Assembly: GCA_003524085.1 (NCBI GenBank)
Contig: DOEC01000012.1
Coordinates: 1 to 9,995, forward strand
DNA: 9,995 nucleotides
Source: Bacillota bacterium
Lineage (GTDB): Bacteria > Bacillota_I > Bacilli_A > RF39 > UBA660
Direction: 5' to 3'
The translations under genes and the position numbers were made by a program. Numbering within the stretch: position 1 is the stretch's first letter; every line of letters begins with the position of its first letter. Below, piece after piece: positions 1-6,396 of the stretch. The notes under the pieces are model-generated. The model searched no databases. It saw nothing but the letters and a program-made list of their open reading frames with translations, and had not been told where the DNA came from.

Positions 1-16
1 AGATTAATTATTAGTC

Positions 17-64
17 TTAATATCCCCCCCCCATACTAGGTTTTACAGCATATTTTGTTTTCAT
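17..64 (-). CDS. Short ORF or frame-interrupted 5' end of a gene with a G9 tract
   Basis: The ATG at 64-62 is preceded by a strong Shine-Dalgarno site (AAAGGAG, 79-73) and a good promoter, so translation very probably starts here. As written, the frame gives only 15 residues (MKTKYAVKPSMGGGY) and a TAA at 19-17. The three glycines come from a run of nine G on the coding strand (C at 24-32), which is striking in so AT-rich a sequence. With ten G the frame would stay open to the window edge (continuing GILRLIIN); with eight it would stop after a few codons. This could be a phase-variable gene whose frame is set by tract length, a gene broken by a homopolymer assembly error, or a genuine short peptide. 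I do not recognise the product. It follows the prepilin peptidase gene but has its own promoter. Confidence 0.4.
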   Translation of the reverse strand: MKTKYAVKPSMGGGY

Positions 65-82
65 GTGTATCTCTCCTTTGTT
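65..82 (-). promoter_or_regulatory. Strong Shine-Dalgarno site of the leftmost ORF
   Basis: AAAGGAG at 79-73 lies about eight bases upstream of the ATG at 64. It is one of the best ribosome binding sites in the window and the main reason to treat the short interrupted frame at 17-64 as a real translation start. Confidence 0.65.
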
Positions 83-126
83 TTTTAAAACTTGAGAATT
101 TTTGTTACTCTCACTATTACAAGATA

Positions 127-155
127 ATAATATCAAAAAAAAGAGACTTTTTCAA
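127..155 (-). promoter_or_regulatory. Sigma-A type promoter for the leftmost gene
   Basis: On the minus strand there is a -35 TTGAAA (155-150), a 17-base spacer and a -10 TATTAT (132-127). A TG dinucleotide sits one base upstream of the -10 (135-134), making it an extended -10 element. The predicted start near 120 leaves a leader of about 55 bases before the ATG at 64. The rest of 65-211 holds no other gene, and I see no convincing terminator after the prepilin peptidase stop, so read-through from the pilus operon is possible. Confidence 0.7.
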
Positions 156-211
156 GTACCTTTGTTAATATTTTGAACTTTCCTATATTTGCAAGTTTTT
201 AAGAAATGAGA

Positions 212-949
212 CTATATTATAGTTATTTGATAAAAAACTAGAATGTATGTAACTATCGCACCTAATAAAAGGAAAGGTCCAAATGGGATAAGTGCATCTT
301 TCTTCTTTATAAATAGTATTGTATATATAAGCGCTGTTACGCTTGATATAAATAAAGAAATAAACGAGTTAAACACTCCTAGTGTTAAACCAATTAGTAT
401 CATTAGTTTGATGTCCCCGTCACCCAGTGACTCTTTTTTAAATATTTTTGTAGTTATTATTTTTAGTAAGTACATTAATATAAACATCAAAGCGCCTGAT
501 AGTATATGGCTTAAAAATGAGTTTACTCCTAAGAATTTTAAATAAGTAAGCGCTACAAAAATAGAAGAAACTACTATTACTCTATCTGAAATGTAGTAGT
601 ATTTTAAGTCTGTTACTAAACTAACCATTAAGGCACTTATTAGAGTTAATACTACTATTAATTGATAGTTTAATCCAAATATAATGTAGCTTATTAAGAA
701 AAGTATTCCTGTAGTTAGTTCTATTAGAAAGTAAGTTATACTTATCTTTTCTTTACAGTAAGCACATTTTCCTTTTAAAAATATATAGCTTAGAAGTGGT
801 ATATTCATATACCACTTTAAACTTTTTTTACAGTTTGGACAAAAACTACTAGGTTTTACTATACTAATTTTGTTTGGAATTCTGTATCCTATACAAGCAT
901 AAAAACTTCCTAGGCATACACCAGTTATAAATATAAATACATAAATCAT
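212..949 (-). CDS. pilD: Prepilin peptidase (type IV leader peptidase, A24 family)
   Basis: Membrane aspartyl protease that removes the leader of type IV prepilins or pseudopilins, and in many homologues also N-methylates the new N-terminus. The 245-residue product is almost entirely hydrophobic. Near the N-terminus is GSFYACIGYRIP (14-25), then a cytoplasmic domain with two Cys pairs, C37-x2-C40 and C62-x2-C65, as in the classical zinc-binding PilD/ComC type. The two catalytic aspartates are expected at D114 (in VTDLKYYYISD) and D179 (in GDGD, 176-179, the GxGD motif). A late IPFGPFL (221-227) also fits the family. The start is supported by a GGGGG-type SD that overlaps the stop of the upstream pilC-like gene; only 11 bases separate the two, so they are co-transcribed and probably translationally coupled. 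It could equally be called comC or gspO, because no pilin gene is present to decide between pilus and competence. Confidence 0.93.
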   Translation of the reverse strand: MIYVFIFITGVCLGSFYACIGYRIPNKISIVKPSSFCPNCKKSLKWYMNIPLLSYIFLKGKCAYCKEKISITYFLIELTTGILFLISYIIFGLNYQLIVVLTLISALMVSLVTDLKYYYISDRVIVVSSIFVALTYLKFLGVNSFLSHILSGALMFILMYLLKIITTKIFKKESLGDGDIKLMILIGLTLGVFNSFISLFISSVTALIYTILFIKKKDALIPFGPFLLLGAIVTYILVFYQITII

Positions 950-960
950 TTTGTTTCCCC

Positions 961-2754
961 CTACAAGATGTTCTTTGTTATATCATACATTGGCACGATT
1001 ATAGAAATCATTATTCCACCAACTATAACAGCTAATATAATCATAAGTATTGGTTCAATTAGCGTTTTTAATGAGTTACCCAAGTTTCTTTGTTCTTGTT
1101 CATAATAAACGCTTACTTTTTCTAACATTTCACTTAATTCACCTGTTGCTTCACCAGTTGATATCATGTAATAAGCTAGTGTTGGAACAGCCCAGTTGTC
1201 TTTAAATGATAAACTAATTTTGTCTCCTCTTAATAGGTTACTAATTGTGTCATACATTATCATTTTATAAAATTCATTACTAGTTATTTTACTAAGTATA
1301 TCTATACTATCAGTTAATAGTACATTATTTTTATTAAGTACACTAAACGTTTTTGCAAATAAGTGCATTTCATTATATATAATTAGTTTCCCTACTAATG
1401 GTAGATGCATTGCTATATATTGTACTAGTGTTCTAAAAGCTTTAACTTTTTTATACATAAATATTAATAGTACTACTACTAATATAAATCCTGCAATTAG
1501 TAACATATAATTAGTTTTTAAGAATGCACTAAATTTAAGTAAGAATAATACTATTGGGTTTAACTCTGCACCTAAGCTTGAGTATATTCCTTCAAATTGA
1601 GGTATTATATATACTACCATAAATATTACTACAACTAATGAGAACACTAGTATTACAGCTGGGTATACAAGCGAACCTATTAATTGTTTTCTAGTTGATT
1701 CTCTTTCTTCATAGTACTTGCTCATATCGTCAAGTGTGTTTTCTAAGTCTCCTATTAGTTCTGCACCTTTAATCATATTAATTAGTAAAGGTGGAAACAC
1801 ACTTCCTTGTTTTCTTAAAGCATCACTAAATGCTTCACCCATAGATAACTCATATATAACTGAGTCATATACCTTTTTATATTTTTTTCTTTTATCTTGT
1901 TCAGCAAGTATTTTAACTGAGTCAGTAAGTGGTATTCCTGCTTTTAAATAAGTACTTAACTGGGCTAACCAGAAAATTAAGTCTTTTGCTTTCATTTGCT
2001 TTTCTAAGTACTTACTTTCTCCATGTGCAAAATTTATCCACCAGTTTGTTTTAATCTCGTATACTTCATATCCTTCATCAAGTAAGTATGAATGCACATC
2101 TAACCTAGATAAAGCTGCAAAATATCCAGTAATTAGTTTACCTTCTTCATTTTTCACTAAGTATTTATAAGTCTGTTTTTTGCTAGATCTTTCAGCATCT
2201 TTACCAAATTTATCTATTAATAGAACTTCTAATTCTCTTTCTTTCTTATTTCTATAGTGTTTTACTATACTAATATTGTTAAATCTATCTAAGAAGTAAT
2301 TTTTAACTGTATTAGGTGTATGTTTAAAGAAATACAATAGTCTTTCTTTTAATAGTTTTAATTTTTTTCTTATCAAGTCAAAAAAGTCACTAAATGAGTT
2401 GAATATAAACAAAGGTATCTCATAAAATAATATTTTACCAACTCTGTAAGCGCCCAAGTACATTGCTTTAAATAAATAATATACTTCAAAACCAATAGGT
2501 TTAAATACTTTATAATACATAAATTTACCTAAAGTATAAGTAAATTTTCCAACATACATACTAATATAATATATCGCATAGAAAATATATGTTACTATTG
2601 TAATTAAGTTAGTCATGATAAAATCAAAGACTTTAAATAAGCCTAAACCAGCAAACTTAGCTGTTTTATATAATTCAGTTGCTATTTGTTTAAGTACATA
2701 GGACAAATTAGTAAATAATGAAACTTTATGAACGTTCTTTTTATTCTTTTTCAT
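961..2754 (-). CDS. pilC: Type IV pilus / type II secretion inner-membrane platform protein (PilC/GspF)
   Basis: Polytopic platform protein that couples the assembly ATPase to pilin polymerisation. The C-terminal ~400 of 597 residues match PilC/GspF. A soluble start (about 195-240, including GYFAALSRLDVHSYLLDEGY) is followed by two T2SF repeats, about 258-385 and 460-590, each with AGIPLTDS- or NNVLLTDS-like and TGEATGEL / GAELIGDLENT segments and strong membrane spans near 360-385, 415-435 and 568-588. About 190 residues precede the usual family start. They are rich in Phe, Tyr and Lys with several hydrophobic stretches (about 48-68, 86-120) and look membrane-associated; this extension is unusual. 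Usual family length is about 400. The start has SD GAGGTG five bases upstream. It is the first gene of an operon with prepilin peptidase; no PilB/PilT ATPase or pilin is in the window. Confidence 0.92.
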   Translation of the reverse strand: MKKNKKNVHKVSLFTNLSYVLKQIATELYKTAKFAGLGLFKVFDFIMTNLITIVTYIFYAIYYISMYVGKFTYTLGKFMYYKVFKPIGFEVYYLFKAMYLGAYRVGKILFYEIPLFIFNSFSDFFDLIRKKLKLLKERLLYFFKHTPNTVKNYFLDRFNNISIVKHYRNKKERELEVLLIDKFGKDAERSSKKQTYKYLVKNEEGKLITGYFAALSRLDVHSYLLDEGYEVYEIKTNWWINFAHGESKYLEKQMKAKDLIFWLAQLSTYLKAGIPLTDSVKILAEQDKRKKYKKVYDSVIYELSMGEAFSDALRKQGSVFPPLLINMIKGAELIGDLENTLDDMSKYYEERESTRKQLIGSLVYPAVILVFSLVVVIFMVVYIIPQFEGIYSSLGAELNPIVLFLLKFSAFLKTNYMLLIAGFILVVVLLIFMYKKVKAFRTLVQYIAMHLPLVGKLIIYNEMHLFAKTFSVLNKNNVLLTDSIDILSKITSNEFYKMIMYDTISNLLRGDKISLSFKDNWAVPTLAYYMISTGEATGELSEMLEKVSVYYEQEQRNLGNSLKTLIEPILMIILAVIVGGIMISIIVPMYDITKNIL

Positions 2755-2789
2755 ACTTTCACCTCTTTAGTCCTTTCCTACTATAATTA

Positions 2790-2818
2790 AGTATATCATA
2801 AAGATTAGTTTTTTTAAA
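2790..2818 (-). promoter_or_regulatory. Promoter of the pilC-pilD operon
   Basis: Minus-strand -10 TATACT (2795-2790) is preceded by TGA (2798-2796), an extended -10, with TTTAAA 17 bases upstream (2818-2813) as a weak -35. It lies in the 137-base divergent intergenic region shared with the ClpX-like gene, about 35 bases upstream of the pilC start. I see no clear operator palindrome between the two promoters. Confidence 0.6.
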
Positions 2819-2838
2819 GAGTAAAATTTGATTTTTTC

Positions 2839-2867
2839 TTGATTTTGTAAATCTAATTTGATAGAAT
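2839..2867 (+). promoter_or_regulatory. Promoter of the ClpX-like gene
   Basis: Plus-strand -35 TTGATT (2839-2844), a 17-base spacer and -10 TAGAAT (2862-2867), with TGA just before the -10 (2859-2861). The predicted start near 2874 gives a very short leader that carries the SD AGGGAG (2879-2884), seven bases before the ATG at 2892. It diverges from the pilC promoter with about 20 bases between the two -35 elements. Confidence 0.68.
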
Positions 2868-2891
2868 AAAAGACATTTAGGGAGTGGTTTT

Positions 2892-4322
2892 ATGTCAAAG
2901 ATAGATTTTGGAATTATTTTCATTGCTAAGGAAAATGAGTTAGACGCGAGAAATTTGTATTTAGATATAGATAGTGTGTTTTTTTCAGTAGATGAAGTAA
3001 TTAAAACTGGTAGATATAAGGATACTAATTTATCAGATTTGAAAATGGTTAATGTTAAGTTTGAAACTACAGTTAATACTAATGCTATTAAGTTATTTGA
3101 TACTAAGTTATTTCAAATTATAAATGGAGACTATACTTCAAATATAGATGAGAAGTTAGAAAGTTTGGTTAATTATTGTACTAATTTAGACTTCAATAAA
3201 ATTAAGATAGAAAATAATTTCATTGAACACCCTACTAATAATATAAATTTTAATAAAGAGAAAAAAGAAATTATAAAGGAATATTATAGGACTCAGATAT
3301 ATACTGCAATAGAAGAACTTGAAAAAGTTTTAAATCCTAATTTCGTTGATAAAAGAATTGATATACTAGATATAATTGAACAGATGGAACGTAAGATTAA
3401 AGGACAAGATAAAATACTAGAGAGTTTAGTACCTAATATAGTTTTAAATCAAAAATTAGTTGAAACTGAAAATTTAGATTTAATTAGAACTCAAAAAGTT
3501 AATATTTTACTAGATGGTAGTACTGGTACAGGTAAAACTTTGATGGTCAATGAGTTATCTAACATTTTAGATATTCCTGTAGTTGTAAGAAGTGCGACTA
3601 ACTATAGTACAGTTGGGTATGTTGGAGAAAGTTTAAACGCAGTTTTAGCTGATTTAATTAGAAAAACTGGTGGAGACTTATCTAGAGCTAAAAGAGGTAT
3701 TGTTTGTTTAGACGAGATAGATAAGCTTGGGGACAGTACTTTAGAAATTAGAAAAGGTTTAATGCAAGAGTTACTTACTTGGATAAGTGGTACTAGTGTT
3801 AAAGTACTTGTTGGGAAAAAAGAATATTCTTTTGATACTAGTTTACTTACATTTGTATTTTTAGGAGCTTTTTCTAAAATTAAAGATAACAAAAGTTCAA
3901 TTGGGTTTAATAGTACTAAAACAGTTAAATCAAATACTAAAGATTACATTGAATTTGGTATGAATAGAGAATTTATGGGTAGACTTAATTTAAAGTTAGT
4001 GTTAAATGATTTAAATAAAGATATTCTATTAGATATTTTACTTAATTCAAATATTAGTCCATTAAAGTCTTTTATACAAATTGGTAAGTTATACGATGTA
4101 GATATAGACTACACTGAAGAGTTTGTTAATCAAGTTGTTTATCTTGCACTTAAAAATGATACAGGCGCAAGGGGACTACTTACTATCATGAATGAAGTTA
4201 AGTCCAAACTATTAATTCCTATTATGACCGGAGAAATAGAAAGTATTACTTTAACTGAAGATGTTCTAAGTGATGACTTTAGTATAGAACTAAAGAGACC
4301 TAGAACATTAAGCTTTAATTAG
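2892..4322 (+). CDS. ClpX-like AAA+ ATPase without zinc-binding domain
   Basis: The product has 476 residues. Residues 165-470 follow the ClpX/HslU plan: KIKGQDK near 168-174, Walker A GSTGTGKT (209-216), pore loop GYVGES (242-247), Walker B IVCLDE (270-275), an IGF tripeptide (337-339), box VII FMGRL (361-365) and sensor-2 GARGL (425-429). In ClpX the IGF loop docks on ClpP, so a protease partner is plausible. Differences from true ClpX are clear. The first ~165 residues contain no four-Cys zinc domain and resemble nothing I recognise. The RKH loop is replaced by VGKKEYSF, and the segment after Walker B (LGDSTLEIRKG) is shortened. It is therefore probably an unfoldase paralogue with a different substrate-recruiting domain, not the housekeeping ClpX. 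A co-transcribed ClpP is not present. It has its own promoter and is followed after 48 bases by tmcAL. Confidence 0.85.
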   Translation: MSKIDFGIIFIAKENELDARNLYLDIDSVFFSVDEVIKTGRYKDTNLSDLKMVNVKFETTVNTNAIKLFDTKLFQIINGDYTSNIDEKLESLVNYCTNLDFNKIKIENNFIEHPTNNINFNKEKKEIIKEYYRTQIYTAIEELEKVLNPNFVDKRIDILDIIEQMERKIKGQDKILESLVPNIVLNQKLVETENLDLIRTQKVNILLDGSTGTGKTLMVNELSNILDIPVVVRSATNYSTVGYVGESLNAVLADLIRKTGGDLSRAKRGIVCLDEIDKLGDSTLEIRKGLMQELLTWISGTSVKVLVGKKEYSFDTSLLTFVFLGAFSKIKDNKSSIGFNSTKTVKSNTKDYIEFGMNREFMGRLNLKLVLNDLNKDILLDILLNSNISPLKSFIQIGKLYDVDIDYTEEFVNQVVYLALKNDTGARGLLTIMNEVKSKLLIPIMTGEIESITLTEDVLSDDFSIELKRPRTLSFN

Positions 4323-4324
4323 TC

Positions 4325-4353
4325 TTGTAAAACGAGTGTTATTTTAGTAAAAT
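4325..4353 (+). promoter_or_regulatory. Possible promoter of tmcAL
   Basis: TTGTAA (4325-4330), a 17-base spacer and TAAAAT (4348-4353) lie in the 48-base gap between the ClpX-like gene and tmcAL. The start would fall about ten bases before the ATG, cutting close to the only SD candidate (GGTGA, 4360-4364). The gene may instead, or also, be read from the upstream promoter, since no terminator hairpin is visible in the gap. Confidence 0.4.
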
Positions 4354-4370
4354 ATTGTTGGTGACGTGAA

Positions 4371-5498
4371 ATGAATGTAATTGGAATTGTTACAGAGTAT
4401 AACCCACTACATAATGGACATATTTATCAAATTAAGAAAATTAAAGAAATGTATCCAGATAGCATTATTGTAGTTGCAATGAGTGCTAACTATACTATGC
4501 GTGGGGAAATAAGTGTTTTAGATAAGTGGACTAAGACTAAACTTTGTTTAGAAAATGGAATTGATATTGTTTTAGAAATACCTTTTATATATGCTAATCA
4601 GTCTAGCGATATATTTAGTTATGCTGCTATAAAAATGCTCAGCGCTTTTAAAATAGATACTCTTGTATTTGGCAGTGAAAGTAATAATTTAGATAAATTA
4701 AAAGCCATTAGCAAGGTACAAATAAATAACAATGAGTTTGATACTTTGGTAAAGAAATACTTAGATAAGGGGTATAACTACCCTACTAGCTTAGCAAAAA
4801 GCATACACGATATTACTCTCTATACCATTAAAGAAAGTAATGACATTTTAGCAGTTAGTTATATAAAAGAGATAATTAAAAACAACTATAATATTAATAT
4901 TGTACCTATTAAAAGAACAAATAGTTTTAAGAGTAGTTTAATGAGTAGTGATATTATTAGTGCTTATCAAATAAGACAGTTACTTAAGAGTAATATTAAT
5001 ATTAGCAAGTATATTCCATATAATAAGAAGTATATTAGAAATATTGATTATGCTAAGTTATTCTTGTTAATTAAGTATAAAGTAATAAGTGAGTACAATA
5101 AAATAAAAGAATATCACTTGATAACTGAAGGTATAGAAAAAAGAATATATGATGGTATTCTTAAAAGTGATAATTATGAAGAATTAGTAAATTATGTAAG
5201 TAATAAGAGAGTTACTATTAATAAAGTAAATAGAATGCTTATTAATATATTTGTAGGATTTACTAAAGAAGACAAGGAAAACACAAAGAATTTAAGTTAT
5301 ATTAAGTTACTTGGTTTATCTAGTGAAGGAAAGAAGTATTACTCAAAGATAAAAAAGAATATTAGTATTCCTGTTTATACTAAGTTTGAAAAAAATGTTA
5401 TGGATACTGAGTTAAAAGCAAGTTATTTATATAGTTTGATAGTTAATGATAAATCTATATTTAAAAGTGAAATAACTAGTCATGTAATAACAAAATAA
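4371..5498 (+). CDS. tmcAL: tRNA(Met) cytidine acetate ligase TmcAL
   Basis: Uses acetate and ATP to form N4-acetylcytidine at the wobble position (C34) of elongator tRNA-Met, which limits misreading of AUA; it was formerly called YlbM. The N-terminus carries the nucleotidyltransferase signature GIVTEYNPLHNGH with the HxGH motif at H14-N-G-H17. It is followed by VVAMSANYTMRGEISVLDKW (34-53), an ELP-like LEIPFIYANQSSDIF, and LVFGSE, all in the order and spacing of the family. ISAYQIRQLL corresponds to the family SATxIRxxL segment. The length of 375 is slightly short of the ~400-415 usual in Bacillus because the C-terminal helical part is compact. The start agrees with the family, which begins directly at the first strand (MNVIGIVTEYNP). 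It converges on the CDF transporter gene across a shared terminator. Confidence 0.93.
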   Translation: MNVIGIVTEYNPLHNGHIYQIKKIKEMYPDSIIVVAMSANYTMRGEISVLDKWTKTKLCLENGIDIVLEIPFIYANQSSDIFSYAAIKMLSAFKIDTLVFGSESNNLDKLKAISKVQINNNEFDTLVKKYLDKGYNYPTSLAKSIHDITLYTIKESNDILAVSYIKEIIKNNYNINIVPIKRTNSFKSSLMSSDIISAYQIRQLLKSNINISKYIPYNKKYIRNIDYAKLFLLIKYKVISEYNKIKEYHLITEGIEKRIYDGILKSDNYEELVNYVSNKRVTINKVNRMLINIFVGFTKEDKENTKNLSYIKLLGLSSEGKKYYSKIKKNISIPVYTKFEKNVMDTELKASYLYSLIVNDKSIFKSEITSHVITK

Positions 5499-5523
5499 TG
5501 CACATTATAGCTGTGCATTATTT
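5493..5523. terminator. Bidirectional intrinsic terminator between tmcAL and the CDF gene
   Basis: A perfect 12-bp stem (5493-5504 with 5512-5523; core AATGCACA/TGTGCATT) closes a 7-base loop. On the plus strand it is followed by ATTTTTT. On the minus strand it is followed by a T-rich TTTTGTTATT-like tail, weaker but adequate. It overlaps the stop codons of both convergent genes (TAA at 5496-5498 plus, TAA at 5520-5518 minus), a compact arrangement that serves both transcripts. Confidence 0.85.
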
Positions 5524-6369
5524 ATTTTTTGGTTTAAAATTAACAGTAACATACCTAATACTCATATCACTTCTTTTTAATTCTTTCTTAATACTTTGTT
5601 CTAACTTATAGACTTCATTAATGTTAATATTATTTTTTAAAATCAAATCTATTATAGCATCATAGTAATGTCCATACTTAATTAAAGTAACTCTTCTTAT
5701 TTTATATAAATTACTTTTAATAATTTCTTTAACAGAATTTATTTTATTATTATCAGTTTCTACTTCTCCTAAAATACTACTAACATTTTTAAGAAGTATT
5801 TCTATTCCTACTTTAATACTCATAAAAGCAATAACTACACTTCCAATAATATCAGCATATTTAAAATACTTATTATCACTTCCTAAGAAAGAAATAAGAA
5901 TAAATACAAACCCTAAAATAGAATTATACATATCATATCTACTCTCTACTCCATTAGCAAGAACAATATTACTACCCATTTCTTTCCCTTTTTTTAGTAA
6001 ATAAGTACTTAATATAAATTTAATAACAATAGTTATTCCAATAACCACTAAAGCACTTTTATTGGGTACTTTTATTTTTCCATTAAATGAAGTAACCATT
6101 ATACTAAGTCCAAGCCAAATAATAAAGAAACTCATTATAATACTAGTTAAATATTCTATTCTACCATGCCCATAAGGATGTTCTTTATCTGGTTTCTTAC
6201 TAGAAAGTTTATCTCCTATAAGACCTATAATATCAGTTGACATATCACTAAAAGAATGTACAGCATCTGATATAAGTGTTTTAGAATTACCTAGTACACT
6301 TCCAATAAACTTAACTATTGTAAGAAATAAATTAACAATTAAACTTTTTAATAATATTTTAGAACTCAT
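5518..6369 (-). CDS. Cation diffusion facilitator (CDF) family metal efflux transporter
   Basis: Proton-coupled exporter of divalent metal ions in the cell membrane. It has six expected membrane spans in the first ~195 residues and a C-terminal cytoplasmic domain ending YVTVNFKP. Family landmarks are SDAVHSFSDMSTD in TM2, then KPDKEHPYGHGRIEY in the first cytoplasmic loop, and GHYYDAIIDL in the C-terminal domain. In 283-residue numbering the TM2 metal site reads H38-x3-D42. The TM5 partner reads E142-x3-D146 (VESRYD), where His, Asn or Asp is usual, so I do not assign Zn, Fe or Mn. I chose the ATG at 6369 because GGAGAG (6378-6373) sits four to five bases upstream. The ATG at 6381 would add four residues (MERN) but has no SD. 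The gap to the polA stop is 27 bases with no promoter visible, so it probably belongs to the polA transcript. Confidence 0.9.
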   Translation of the reverse strand: MSSKILLKSLIVNLFLTIVKFIGSVLGNSKTLISDAVHSFSDMSTDIIGLIGDKLSSKKPDKEHPYGHGRIEYLTSIIMSFFIIWLGLSIMVTSFNGKIKVPNKSALVVIGITIVIKFILSTYLLKKGKEMGSNIVLANGVESRYDMYNSILGFVFILISFLGSDNKYFKYADIIGSVVIAFMSIKVGIEILLKNVSSILGEVETDNNKINSVKEIIKSNLYKIRRVTLIKYGHYYDAIIDLILKNNININEVYKLEQSIKKELKRSDMSIRYVTVNFKPKNK

Positions 6370-6381
6370 ATTTCTCTCCAT
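6370..6381 (-). promoter_or_regulatory. Shine-Dalgarno site that decides the CDF start
   Basis: GGAGAG at 6378-6373 is well placed for the ATG at 6369. It would lie inside the coding region if the upstream in-frame ATG at 6381 were used, and that ATG is preceded only by A/T-rich sequence. The short form is therefore preferred. Confidence 0.6.
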
Positions 6382-6396
6382 TCATTTTATATGAAT

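Noticed and set aside
243..545. 100-codon open frame on the plus strand, antisense to the prepilin peptidase gene
   Set aside because: No SD and no family resemblance, and it lies fully opposite a gene with clear catalytic motifs. A shadow of its codon usage.
1718..1951. 77-codon plus-strand open frame inside the pilC-like gene
   Set aside because: Antisense to a conserved T2SF domain, with no ribosome binding site and low-complexity composition.
3602..3892. 96-codon minus-strand open frame opposite the ClpX-like gene
   Set aside because: Complement of the conserved ATPase core; no initiation signals.
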